Shown: one piece after another, positions 1 through 10,552 of the stretch
How positions within the stretch are numbered: the first letter of the stretch is position 1
Layout of the letters: each line of letters opens with the position of its first letter
Origin: Astropecten irregularis
Lineage: Eukaryota; Echinodermata; Asteroidea; Paxillosida; Astropectinidae
Reading direction: 5' to 3'
Length of the DNA: 64,000 nt
Assembly: GCA_963971285.1 (NCBI GenBank)
Contig: OZ020259.1
Coordinates: forward strand, 3,472,001-3,536,000
Notes under the pieces: model-generated
What the model saw: only the letters and a program-made list of their open reading frames with translations
Databases searched by the model: none
Told to the model about the DNA's origin: nothing
Translations under genes and position numbers: made by a program

Positions 1-414
1 GTCATGAGGTTATCTGAGCAATTCGTCTGTAAAGACTGACTGTATTTTTTGTTGGTCGGTGTTGGTGCGTGTCACCAAAAATTACCATAACAACTATAAT
101 CTTTACGAGAAACTTCCATTCATAGCTTTTATCCAAGCCAGCCCGCACAATACGAAAACCTTGGCCCGGATTTTTTTCCCAAAGCAGTTTTATAATGCTA
201 TTCAAAATAGGGTAAACAAATCCGAAGATCTGGTTATAACGATTCCAGATAGATTGCTATTATAGTGCAAGTCATACCTAGAACTTTCACCTCGATATAT
301 TGGAGTTCAGGTAATGAATTCTCTTCCTTTTTTTTTACCGACTTTTCAATTGTTTTATGCTGTGTGTCTGTTCGCTTTTGTTTTGCTTTGCTGTACTTTC
401 CTATTAAAGTTTGT

Positions 415-668
415 CAAATGCTTGGAGTTAGGGGGGCCTGACGCGTTTCGATCCCAGCAGTTTTTTTTTGCCCTTAAAGGCAGTACATGTATCTTTCTTT
501 TAACCTGATCCTAGCAGGATTTTTCTCAAAGGCAGGATCTTTCTTTTAGCCTTTGAAAAAGATCCTGCTCAGATCGAAAAGCGTCAGGCCCTCCTAATTC
601 CAAGCATTTGATATATTTCAGGTCATTTTGGCTGATGAGCAGTTTGCAGCAGTTTATTACTTGTATGA
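415..668 (+). repeat. F2 element (hairpin 'GACGCGTTTCGATC' family)
   Basis: It starts CTTGGAGTTAG and contains a hairpin whose arms read CCTGACGCGTTTCGATCC and its complement, separated by a TTTCTCAAAGG spacer. A common tail follows (TTTGGCTGATGAGCAG, TTGCAGCAGTT). Related copies occur at 1284, 2379, 7494, 17138, 37067, 44318 and 58095. Confidence 0.7.
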
Positions 669-746
669 TAATTTTTCGTTATGGTCGTGTTGTTCTCAGT
701 GTAGTCTCTTATATAGCTTTATGTTTGGTTAATTGTTTTGTTTCGT

Positions 747-1137
747 TTAAAGGTAAATCATATTTCGGTTTTTGTTTGTCAAAGAAATGCAGATTCATGG
801 GCGAAAAATATCAAAGAATATACAGTTATCAGTCTTTTGTAAAATGCTTAGTCCCATACTGTGCCCACTTTTTGAGAAAACAGTGAACGCCCACAGTATT
901 TCAGAAATCTTTTCACCGTTATATATATATCTTTAAAATATCAAAATTATTGTTTGGGGCCATTGATTTTACTCTTTCCTGGATAAATACACCATGTTGT
1001 CAGGCAGAAAGCGTTTAACGGTATGTTTCTACCATCACCATCTTTATACCCTGAAAGATATAGGCCTATAGTTAAATCTGTGAAGATTTCTGTATCGGTA
1101 TAGGCATACGCTACCAGAGTATAATAGTATACCTTAA
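747..1137 (-). repeat. F1 palindromic MITE, diverged copy
   Basis: Bounded by TTAA on both sides, in reverse orientation relative to the reference copies, with the diagnostic inner blocks (AATGCAGATTCATGGGC, GTGCCCACTTTTTGAGAAAA, CTACCATCACCATCTT). Confidence 0.7.
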
Positions 1138-1283
1138 ACGATCAATATACATTGGGAATGTGTAGGAAATTATTCGCAACACCTCGTAATTGTTTGTCGA
1201 CACTTTTGTCTGTCCGTCGTGTCTGTCCGTCGTTTGTCGGTCTGTTTGTGTTTCACTTTGTTTGTTTCTTTGCTTATGATAGA

Positions 1284-1470
1284 GTTAGGAGGGCCTGACG
1301 CTTTTTGATCCTAGCAGGATCTATATCGAATGCAAATAAGCCACTTTGCCTTCAATAAAGATCCTGCTAGGATCGAAACGCGTAAGCCCTCCTATAACTC
1401 TAAGAATTTTATAAATTTCAGGACATTATTTTGGCTGATGAGCAGTTTGCAGCAGTTTATTACTTGTATT
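1284..1470 (+). repeat. F2 element
   Basis: Same hairpin and same 3' tail (TTTGGCTGATGAGCAG) as the copy at 415. Confidence 0.7.
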
Positions 1471-1638
1471 GTTTGTTTGTTTGTTAGTTATGACATGGAT
1501 ATTCATATCTAATACCATATCTTATCTACATTTGATTGCTTCTGTAGTTTATCTAGTCCCTACACTCGGTTGAAATCGCAGTACACACCTCTCGTGTGTA
1601 AGTGAAGGGGAAAGAAAGATCAGATCAAAATCCACACC

Positions 1639-4600
1639 ATGTCGGAGAATCACCATAACGGGTATCGCCCAGTGCAGTCTACTGGAGCGAGTCAACGTGA
1701 TGAGGACGACAAAGACGAGGATGGGGAAGGGGCGTGGCAAGATCAGGACCTCCTTCAACCTGAGGAGCGATGCCTGTGTGGCGCCCTCCAGCGTTTCGCA
1801 TCACCATACGCCTTCGGTGCATTTGCGTGTTTGCTCAATTTTCTTCAAGCTGCCGCTTTCTCCGGGACCGGGTAAATGAATTATAAGAATATCTTGCTCG
1901 CTTATTTACATTTTTTTAAATTTAGTTTTAACTGATGTCAGTACATTTTGTTTACCGAATCAAAAGTACTTTTTGTCTCTGGATCCGGTTTGTTTGTTTA
2001 TTTCCTTTAGGTGTATGCTATATTCTAACAATCTCATCTGCACTAGTAAGCAGGAGGTCGTGGGTTCGAATCCCACCTGAGCAAGCATGGGATTTTTTTT
2101 ACGTGCTCAAACAAGCACTGAGTATGCAGTGCTCATCCACGTCGGTGAAGGGCAAGCCTAATTTGCATAATCTCATTGTACATTGTAACGGATGATTGTA
2201 AGAATAACATATTGGTAGGATCGGAACAGAAATGTCATGTAAAAATAACAATGACAATTGATGACACGATAATAAGTACAGGAAAAGATACATGTGGACC
2301 GTGCATTTATTATATGAGTAACTTTGTTTCGTTACTTGTTGATTTTAAGTTCTATTTAGTTGGTGTTGTTCTTTGTTTGGAGTCGGGAAGATCTGACGTT
2401 TCGATCGTAGCAGGTTTGCAAAGGTTTTCTATATAGGCTTTGAGAAAGATCACGCTAGGATCGAAACGTCAGATTATCCTATAACTCTGAACATTCTAAT
2501 TCAATTTGGTTGATAAGCAGTTTGCAGCATCAGTTTATATCTTGTATTTTTGGTTCGTTGGGTGTGCTTGTTTGTTTGGTTGGTTTGGGAATTTTGTGTA
2601 TAGGGAATTCAGTCTGTTATCTGTGATCACTTTATTTTGTCGTTGCTCTGCAGGAGTTCCGTCTTAACCACGATAGAAAAACGATTCCAGCTGAAGACAT
2701 CTGAATTGGCTCCTTTTCTGATAGTCAATGACATCATGAGCGTGATTATGGTGCTGTTTGTGGCATACTACGGCCACACCGGCCACCGGCCTAGGATCAT
2801 CGGGGGAGGAAGCGTTCTGATCGGTATAGGTCTGCTGCTCTGCACGCTGCCTCAGTTCGTCTACGAGACGCCGTCGCAGTTCTCGCTGGAGATCGGCCGC
2901 AACGAGAACGGAACGGCTGGTGGGTTCTCGCAGGACGGGAAGAGTCTCATTTATCCGGTAAGATGTCCCACGTACTCTTAAAGCGATCATGACACTCGTG
3001 ACGAAACCTATAAGCACCATTTGAACCGAGCTGGCTTCTGCAGACTTTTACCAATAAATGTTTTAATTTGTTCTCCTCGAAATGTACCGTGTGTCTTGTT
3101 AGTAAGTCGTCTATACACCAATCAGACAGCGCGAGCATGGAGGTAGGAATCACCCGCCATTAATGCAGTGTCCCCGCCCGTATTTTGTCCGGTAACAACA
3201 TAATTTACGTCCGCTGTACTCTCTATTGCATGGAACGTACACCCTGCAATGTACATGGCGTACAGTCGCATCTGGCGCTCACTTATCATGCAGGTGATCA
3301 GTCTCATCTGACTCTCCCTAAGTAACCTCTCGTTAGAGACATGGTCCGACCAGCGGTACCCAAGGATCCTCCTCAGAGACCCAGTACCTAGTATTCAACT
3401 TACTCTATCCACCCGCAGGTTTGCCAGGTGAAGAACGCAACGGAAGGCAATGGCGATACACCGGTTTGCACGCTGGAGGAGGAGGAGACGTCTGGCTCCC
3501 TTATGTGGCAGGTGTCTTGGATCATCATCGGTCAGATACTGACAGGTATAGGAGCAGCTCCCATCATGCCTCTGGCCGTGACCTACATGGACGACAACCT
3601 CAAGAGAACATCCACGTCAGTTTATGTAGGTGAGTCGGAGCCTCAGTCAGGTGGATGCTGAAACAAGTGTGGTAGACAGGTCCTCTCTAGGAGGTAGGAT
3701 GGGAATTTACCATCATGATGATGAAGTACGCCTTGCTTTTGTTTTATTGGGACAGCTGGTATCCGACGCCATTCTTGAGTACAAATCTGAAGCCGAAGCC
3801 GAAATAGAAATCGAACAGATGGTCTAGGACCTCACACTTCTCGTTCTTTCCTGTCCCATCCCTGCAGCCTGCATGTTCGTCGCCAGCTCGTTTGGACCTC
3901 TCCTGGGCGCCGGTATTGCCGGCTTCAGTCTCTCTTGGCATGCCGACTTCTACAAGGCGCCAGTCTACGCCCAGCCGGGCGATCCTAACTGGCTGGGCGC
4001 TTGGTGGATGGGCTTTGCCATTACCGGCGTGATGCTGATCCTCGTCGGCGTGCCGATCCTGCTGTTCCCCAAGAAGATACGGCGGACGGCACCGGTGAAG
4101 GAAGCAGCCCGGGAGAAAGGGACCGAAGCAGCGGCGCTGGAAGACGAGGACGAAGAGCGAGACGTGGGTGGAATGTACAGGTTGAACGTGAAAGAGAGTG
4201 GGAAAGGAAAGTGTGCTTATGTTAAAGGTAGGTCTATCGTCCACACAGATACTTACCATTGCTGTTTAAGTCCATGTTTCTCAGGTTTTTCAAAGCCTTT
4301 TTAGAATGTGTCGAAATGAGTCAGCTTCTGCAGTGAATTAGACGAATACTATCAAAAGCTGAGCAGTTTCAAGACAAAGTCCTGGAGAAGATTGTAAGAA
4401 GATGGTCCAATTTCATAGAGCACCAACATTTTCATAAGCACCAAACAAATTCTTGAATACAATCAGTTTGCCAGCCAAAACTCCTTGTAAATGTTATGCT
4501 CAGCAAAAAATGGCGTAATATCATGTCAAATGCAGTAAACATCACATGAAAATATGGTTGGTAATCCTGTTTGATCAACGAAGACTTTTCATGCTGAAGC

Positions 4601-7600
4601 AAATGTTGTGCTTAAGCAGCTCTATGAAATTGGCCTCATGCAGAGAACAAGAATATATCAAAATGACTGTGATGATGTATGCTTGGTGCATTTTGGGGTA
4701 ATATCATAACACAGTAAAATGCTTACCAAAAGTTAAGGTCTTGACAGCAATACTCATTGCATAAAATATGAACAATGGGAAATAATGGGAGACTTTTGAG
4801 AACAGGTTTTCAAGTCAACAGCGCACGCGCATGCAATTGTGAGCATGCGCGCGTTGTTTTGCGCCTGCGCTGTTGTGCGTGCGCGTGCGCTGTTGACTTG
4901 AAGACCGGTTCTCCAAAGGTCTCCCATTGGTGATTCGTCATTCCGTTATTCCACAGGGTTCCTCGGTGCCATCCGTCGCCTCGTCACCAATATGACCTTC
5001 CTCACACTCATCCTTGGAGTCTGCGCAATGCTGCTGTCCTTCGGTGGTCTTATCATCTTCATGGCCAAGTATCTGGAGACTCAGTTTGGTCTTCCAGCCT
5101 CCACTGCTCCAATGCTGTTCGGTAAATTAATGAGAGTCATTATTGTCAGTCTTACTCCTAAAAGGGAGTAAAGCTTATTGGGACTGAAATTGGCGAAAAT
5201 ATGACTAATTGAAAGAGTACTTCCTAAAAACAAATTTGCAAGGATAACTGACGCATAGTGGTCAATAGGGTTTTGAGGTTAGGTGATTCAGTCTTAGTTT
5301 GTTCACTCAATTTTAGTCCAATTTTGCTCAAATTCTACATGGTGATAGCCAAGACATAGCTGTATCACATATCTGAATCTTGAAGTGATAAACAGTTTAA
5401 TTTTCATAAAATAGTTCTTGACACAAGTGTTTTGTTTTTTGGGGACATCCTGTACATTGGCAGGTTGAGCCTCCGACCTTTGGCCGACAAGTGCATCAGA
5501 ACGTTAGCACCAATTCACTGACTATCTGTAAAATGCCGACCCAAACCGTTTATTTGGCTTCCTTCTTGCTTCCCTCTCACCTGTCCTCCTCTGTCCCCCA
5601 GGGATCATCATGCCTCCTGGATCGCTGTTCGGCAACCTGATTGGCGGCATAGTGGTCAAGAAGCTGAAGCTGACCAAGAAGGGTCTGGCCAGAATGGTGG
5701 TTGTCCTCAAGCCAATCGTCTTCATCCTAGCACCCATGTTCTTCTTCCTCGGCTGCGAGAATCGGGACATCGCCGGTCTTACTGTCCCGTATCCCTCCAC
5801 GAACAGGCAAGCAACATCCGTGAACTTTAAAAGATTCTAGACTCTTTTCCCAAAGTCTTACAAGCCCAATAGACCGTCCAGGCTTTGCTCTTACGCCCCG
5901 CCCACGTGTCTGTTTTACACACCGCTTGTGGGCGAGTTTGACTGAGGCTTTCGTGGTTACTTGATTAAAAGGCGTCCTCCCGTTGGTCAATGCGCAGTGG
6001 TCATTGATTGACAAGCCAGAACAGTCCATTGCAGTTGCTGGTAACTCAGTCAGTCTCAGTCAGAATATGGCGGTCTGAAACAGTCTTTTTGGTGTCTTGT
6101 AGTCCATTTGGCCCTCTGAGTCGGACGAAAAAAAGCAATGACTTCAGACATGAGAATTCTTTTGGTAGATGTATATTTTTTTTATAGAAATACTCTTGTC
6201 TAAATTTGTTCGCATTATTTGTTTCCACAAGATGATCTTTGCGGAATGCCCAAACATGTCCTGACATAAAGAAGACTAAGAGTGTGGTGTTCTGAGAAGA
6301 ACCGGTGGTATTATCTCGACGTTCCGAACAGTGTGCTCTGTTCGTCCTCAGGAGAGTCACTCTCCTGAGGACGAACAGAGTACGGTAGTCTGTTCGGAAC
6401 GTCGAGATAATACCAACGGTTCTTCTCAGAACCACACACTCTCACAGAAGAGATTACATTGTATCACCGCAAACCGACCTTCTTTTAAACACTGACATAG
6501 TATCTTTGGAGTACAGTGCTAAGAGTTGAGAGATTAAGTAATGAGTGAAAATTGCACAGTCGCAAAATGAAATCACAAAATGAAACCGTAAAATGGATTC
6601 CATGAAGGCTATGATTAACATTGTATATGATACTGGTGTGCTTACCTCGGCTTATCTCTGGCTGCGGATGCAGATTTATTACACACCCACCGGCCAGTGA
6701 CTGCAGTCGTTTCCAAAACGTTGTGTGTTATTTGCGGCAGTAGCCAGCTATTTTGGACACGGCCTAACTCTTCAGTTTTCGTAATGACCATCCATGCCCT
6801 TTTCTTGTGAAGGACAAGCGTCGGGCTACCAGACCTCACAGCAGGCTGCAACGTGGACTGCGCATGTCCGACAGAGTACACACCAGTCTGCGGCTCCGAC
6901 GGAGTGACCTACGCTACCCCGTGTCACGCTGGTTGCCTAGCAATGGTGGAGAATGTGACGATTGGCGACTCGAGCGAGCGAACGGTGAGTAGGCGGAGTT
7001 TGAAATTCTCGGGGATGTGGAATCTTCAGAACTGATGGCATATTGAAGCAAACCATGTATAGTTCCTTATAGGTCCTTTTCCAGACCTCGGCTCCGACTC
7101 TGGCTCCGGCTTCGTCTCTGTCATCCATCATGCTGAAAATATAGGTTGTGGTTTTACACTGAAGCTGAAGCTCTGTGTTCTTATAGCTCTGTTAGCTAAT
7201 TCGTCATTTTAAAATGGATACACGAAATTGAGCCAAAGGCGGAGCCTGAGCCGAAGCCGAGGTTTGGAAAAGGGCCGTAACTGAAGTCGTGTAAATTAAA
7301 TTCAATTTGTTGATTCCTGGTATTGATTCCTAGGATCCACCTACCTTTTTATATACACAATTTTGGGTTATCAAATAATTTCAGTGCTGAGCAAAAGTTA
7401 TTCTTTTCAGACCAACGGGTTTTCGAAAAAAATACCGACACCCTTAGAAAGCAATCTATCAAATGAGTACCATGACTGGAAACATTTCCTCAGGTGCTTG
7501 GATTTAAGCGGGCCTGACGTTTCGATTCTAGCAGGATCTTTTTTAAAGGCTCTCCTAACTCCAAGCATTTGATATATTTCAGGTCATAATTTTGGCTGAA

Positions 7601-10272
7601 GAAAAGTTTGTTTCTTAAAGGCCTTTTATAAACTCCAAGCATTTGATATATTTCATGTTATATACTTTGGTTGAAGAGCAGTTTGCAGCAGTTTCAATTC
7701 TCAGACGAATCACTTATAATGCTTAAATCGATGGCGACCGTTTTCTTACTCCAATTTCTTCATAATGTACACAGCTGTACACAGACTGTGGTTGTATTGG
7801 TGTTAGGAGTAAGGAGAATTCAAGCGGCTGGAGTGGAGACAACGAGCACATAGCCATACCAGGCGAGTGCCCCCGTCCATGCAACACACTGATTCCTTTC
7901 ATTGCAGCGGCTATGACTAGTGTTCTCATTGGCTCTGTCGTCGGGAACCCTGGCTTCATGCTCCAACTCAGGTACGCTGATGCTATTATTCGGAATACAG
8001 ACCCCTGTCTAATCCTCAGCTTTGGCTCAGACTTCGACTTCGGCTTAACTTAAATGTAAGCCTACGTCCATTTTAATATCAATAGCAGCCTAAAAAAAGA
8101 AACTGGGGGATGCGCACTCAAGTAAAATAGTCCCCAAATCCGTCCGCCGAGCTCATTAATAAAAGTTAAGCACTCAATATATTATAAATGAGAGAGTTCT
8201 GAGAGCTATGAAACTGAGGGATTGAAGAAATATGGCACTGGACCTCCTGCCTGGACTCTGGGCTTCCATTTGTGACCATTTGTGATGCAATTGGGTGAGA
8301 AAGTGGGTCTATTTCAGGCGCTTTGCAGAGGGATGTTTTTTTTTAAAAATGGCTTCTTTGACTGGAGTGAACCATACCTTGTTTTAGGGGTGGTCAGCTG
8401 AGAATGAGTATATCTCAAAAAATCAATGGTCAACCCACCAGAAAATGAAATGAAAATGAAAGGTGACATGTTCATCATCACTTTTCTGTGCAACTTGAAC
8501 ACCTGTAAGAGTTCTGTGTATTTTTAAATGATTTTTGAAGTATATGGATTTATCACTGTTTTATTTTTTTGGGTGCAACCCTGGGGTCTCATTTGCGAAT
8601 TATATATGGAATTAACCCCTACTTTGAATATTATTAAGAAAAAAAGAGTTTTTACATCGACAAAATAGCACATTATTGTACCTTTAAAAACAAGTGAAAC
8701 CTGCATGATGTGTTGATGTAGCCTTGTCAGTTTTGGATTTAAAGGAATTTCGTGTTTCATTTCATTTTCACCTTCCAGGGCAGTTGATGAGGATGACAGG
8801 TCCATTGCTGTTGGTTTCACATCCATGATGCTACGGTTGATAGGTATTAAAAAGTTTATTGACAATCGGGCTTCGGATGTGTAAGGTGTAATAAGGTGGG
8901 TTTTGGGGTGGGCGATTGGGTATTGAGTATGGTTTGGGAAGGGTGGGTGGGTGTTGGGTGTTGGGTAGGTTATGAGGTTGGCAGTTGGGTCTTGGGTCTA
9001 GGGTTGAGGGAGAGAGTAGCTATAGAGTAGGTGGCTAGGTTTGGATGGGCGATTTGGAGTGATTTGTTAATACGTTCTGGCATTGCATCGCCCAGATGAG
9101 CATCATTAGACTAGTTTAACTCCCTCTTCTCATTTCTCCGCTGTCAGGATTTATTCCCTCGCCTATCGTGTTCGGCTCAGCCATCCAAACGACATGCATC
9201 CTTCTCCAGTCGTCCTGCGGTAGGACGGGTAACTGCCTGGTGTACGACATCGTCCACTTCAGATACGTCTTCTACGCACTCAGCATAGGACTGGACGTGG
9301 TATCTTTGACAATGTTCATCTTGTGCTACATCTCAATCAAGGACAAAAAAGTAACGGAGGTATGTACAACTTAATATAGAGGGCGCCCTACAAGTTGACT
9401 GGCAGCTTGCTGAAGCTGGTTTTTTACGCACTTATAGGAAATTTTGGACAATAAGTCAGATTATGCTGATTTCACATACACGTCTACGTATAATGTATGT
9501 GAGTCGTTTGTAGTGTATGCATGTATGTGTGCATGTAGATTTGTTTGGTTTTCAAAATTTGATCGTGTAGTTCCTCACTTGAATAACACCAATCCAGTAG
9601 GCTACGCCCACCATAGCAACATCCAAGCAAGAACGCGCATGCGCGCACACACACACACAACGTGACACGATCGCCCGAAAGCACCGCGCGCTCTCCGTTG
9701 GAATTTGGTTTTGCAAAAGGCCAACTAAACTTGTACATTTCCTCCCAGCCAGGGCATCGAGAGTCAGGATTACAATGAAAATAAAAACATCGCTTGACCA
9801 AAATTAAGAATAAAAATCGGATTTGTAAAAGAATTGCCTTGTAGGCCTACATAAGAAACAAAACTAAACTCAACGATACGTTTGTAGTAAAGAAAACAAA
9901 ATGTAGAAAATTTTGTTTGACAAAATGGCGGCAATTTTTCGGACTTTAAATAACGATGTTGTGATTGGTCAAATTGTCAAGGGGCGTGGCCTACTGGATA
10001 GGTGTATTCAATGTGTATGTAATCGGAAGTTAGCACGTTTAGTTGTCAAGCGGTCGGCAATTTAATCACGCCCACCTGTGTGCACGTTATGGTTTGGGCA
10101 TTAGTTATCCACGTCAAAGAGGCTCCAAAACCAGCACTTCTGCGAGGTATAACTTTATAGAGCATAGTCTTATAACTCGTGTGTCATTCTTACGCAGGGC
10201 TTTGAAGAACTGGCTGAAGCAGGTCCGGACACCATCATAACTTCAGAGGGAAAGAAAGAATCTACTGTGTGA
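1639..10272 (+). CDS. SLCO-A: organic anion transporter (OATP/SLCO family), 11 exons
   Basis: Exons by GT-AG rule and phase: 1639-1871, 2654-2957, 3419-3629, 3868-4227, 4957-5121, 5602-5806, 6813-6984, 7775-7971, 8779-8843, 9148-9359, 10198-10272; these join to an open frame of about 732 aa, normal for OATPs. Expected role is sodium-independent uptake of large organic anions (steroid conjugates, bile-salt-like or eicosanoid molecules) across the plasma membrane through 12 helices. Seen: an acidic N-tail, TM1 at the exon 1 end, TM2-3 in exon 2, TM4 in exon 3, TM5-6 with NWLGAWW in exon 4, TM7 in exon 5, TM8-9 in exon 6, a Kazal-like Cys-rich loop in exons 7-8, TM10 in exon 8, TM11-12 in exons 9-10 and a C-tail ending ESTV. 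Intron 6 has a GC donor. The ATG is the first in frame; a possible 5'UTR acceptor lies near 1547. The substrate cannot be deduced. Confidence 0.9.
2036..2092 (+). repeat. tRNA 3'-half-like SINE fragment
   Basis: GGAGGTCGTGGGTTCGAATCCC carries a Pol III B box and T-arm. No acceptor or D-arm pairing was found, so this is a SINE remnant in SLCO-A intron 1, not a tRNA gene. Confidence 0.45.
2379..2550 (+). repeat. F2 element in SLCO-A intron 1
   Basis: Hairpin arms GTTTCGATCGTAGCAGG and GCTAGGATCGAAACGTC with the shared tail ending near TTGTATTTTTGG. Confidence 0.65.
3868..4227 (+). CDS. SLCO-A exon 4: TM5-TM6 with OATP signature
   Basis: Phase 1 on both sides. It encodes TM5 (FVASSFGPLLGAG), an extracellular loop, then DPNWLGAWWMGF at the TM6 entrance, which fits the OATP superfamily signature D-x-RW-(I/V)-GAWW-x-G except that Asn-Trp replaces Arg-Trp. 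A hydrophobic helix and the KKIRR cytosolic edge follow, then a charged central cytoplasmic loop rich in Glu and Lys. Confidence 0.9.
4395..4640 (-). repeat. F4b element ('GAAATTGGCC' ended)
   Basis: It ends in GCAGCTCTATGAAATTGGCC and shares its interior (GACTTTTCATGCTGAAGC) with copies around 40225-40815 and 51268-51475. Confidence 0.55.
4784..4928. repeat. F3 palindromic element, 28 bp before SLCO-A exon 5
   Basis: Near-perfect inverted repeat with ends ATGGGAGACTTTTGAGAA and GGTCTCCCAT, and an alternating purine-pyrimidine core (GCGCACGCGC) likely to favour Z-DNA. It has no coding capacity. Confidence 0.8.
5166..5465 (-). repeat. F5 element ('CAGGGTGTCCC' family)
   Basis: It matches the region 20187-20500 in opposite orientation along about 300 bases, including the block around AGCCAAGACATAGCTG. 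It lies in SLCO-A intron 5. Confidence 0.75.
5807..5812 (+). promoter_or_regulatory. GC splice donor of SLCO-A intron 6
   Basis: After AACAG the intron begins GCAAGC, and there is no GT donor at the aligned position. SLCO-B has AACAC followed by GTGAGC at the same codon. CAG/GCAAG is the usual strong context of GC-AG introns, which often accompany alternative splicing. Using it keeps the frame into the Kazal exon. Confidence 0.75.
6278..6480. repeat. F6 hairpin element in SLCO-A intron 6
   Basis: Two arms of about 78 bases face each other across only a few bases, around the centre CTCTCCTGAGGACGAACAG. The right arm is followed by a tail, ACAGAAGAGATTACAT. A half copy with the same tail lies at 41265-41402 and a related hairpin at 31765-31975. 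Confidence 0.75.
6813..6984 (+). CDS. SLCO-A exon 7: Kazal-like loop between TM9 and TM10
   Basis: The reading phase set by exon 6 gives a Cys pattern C-x3-C-x-C-x7-C-x9-C-x3-C with the Kazal core YTPVCGSDGVTYATPC. The acceptor is a weak GAAG, chosen because it aligns with SLCO-B exon 7 and keeps the frame. Exon 8 supplies the remaining cysteines (DCGC and ECPRPC). In OATPs this loop carries disulfides required for surface expression; protease inhibition is not implied. Confidence 0.88.
7072..7282. repeat. F7 palindromic element
   Basis: The ends CCTTTTCCAGACCTCGGC and GCCGAGGTTTGGAAAAGG are inverted repeats, with inner CTCCGGC/GAGCC symmetry. A similar Ser-codon-like CTCCGGCTC texture recurs at 45030-45280. 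Confidence 0.6.
7494..7700 (+). repeat. F2 element, rearranged
   Basis: A truncated hairpin (CTGACGTTTCGATTCTAGC) followed by two tandem versions of the tail AACTCCAAGCATTTGATATA. Confidence 0.6.
8070..8178 (+). repeat. Dispersed repeat shared with SLCO-C intron 6
   Basis: AGCTCATTAATAAAAGTTAAG and the flanking TCCGTCCGCCG recur at 51750-51852. Family unknown. Confidence 0.5.
8885..9060 (+). repeat. G/T-rich tract with G-quadruplex motif
   Basis: Many GGG runs fill the 304-base intron 9 of SLCO-A. GGGAAGGGTGGGTGGG at 8936-8951 fits a four-run quadruplex with loops of 2, 1 and 1. It is on the transcribed RNA strand. Confidence 0.65.
9571..10014. repeat. Fold-back element in SLCO-A intron 10
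   Basis: TIRs CCAATCCAGTAGGCTACGCC and GGCGTGGCCTACTGGATAGG are inverted; the interior has a short CA run (9647-9660). Confidence 0.6.
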
Positions 10273-10546
10273 ATGGACAACGACTGCCATCTTGTTTGGT
10301 TCCTGCTTAACCTACATATCAAACTGTACAGTCCATACTTGCACCAGACTATTCTTTGGCAATATAGTCACACTTCCTGCTTTTGGCCTACGTGCCACTA
10401 AATATGTACCTGGCCAACGGATCCGAATAACCATAACGTTCTACTAGTGGACAGATTACACGAGTTAGACCCAAAGGAATATTACATGATCGGTAAAGGT
10501 CACACAGCACTCGTACTTTGTCTGATCCAGCATATGTACATAGAAT

Positions 10547-10552
10547 AATAAA
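10547..10552 (+). promoter_or_regulatory. Candidate poly(A) signal of SLCO-A
   Basis: An AATAAA hexamer lies 275 bases after the stop codon. It is the only canonical signal I noticed soon after this stop, and no transcript evidence is available. Confidence 0.4.

Larger units (their letters stand above)
1..1638. other. Upstream region of SLCO-A, repeats only
   Basis: No gene is supported. It holds two F2 elements (415-668, 1284-1470) and one F1 element (747-1137). Positions 1-414 and 1471-1638 show nothing recognisable apart from a possible acceptor near 1547 and probable 5'UTR. Confidence 0.6.
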
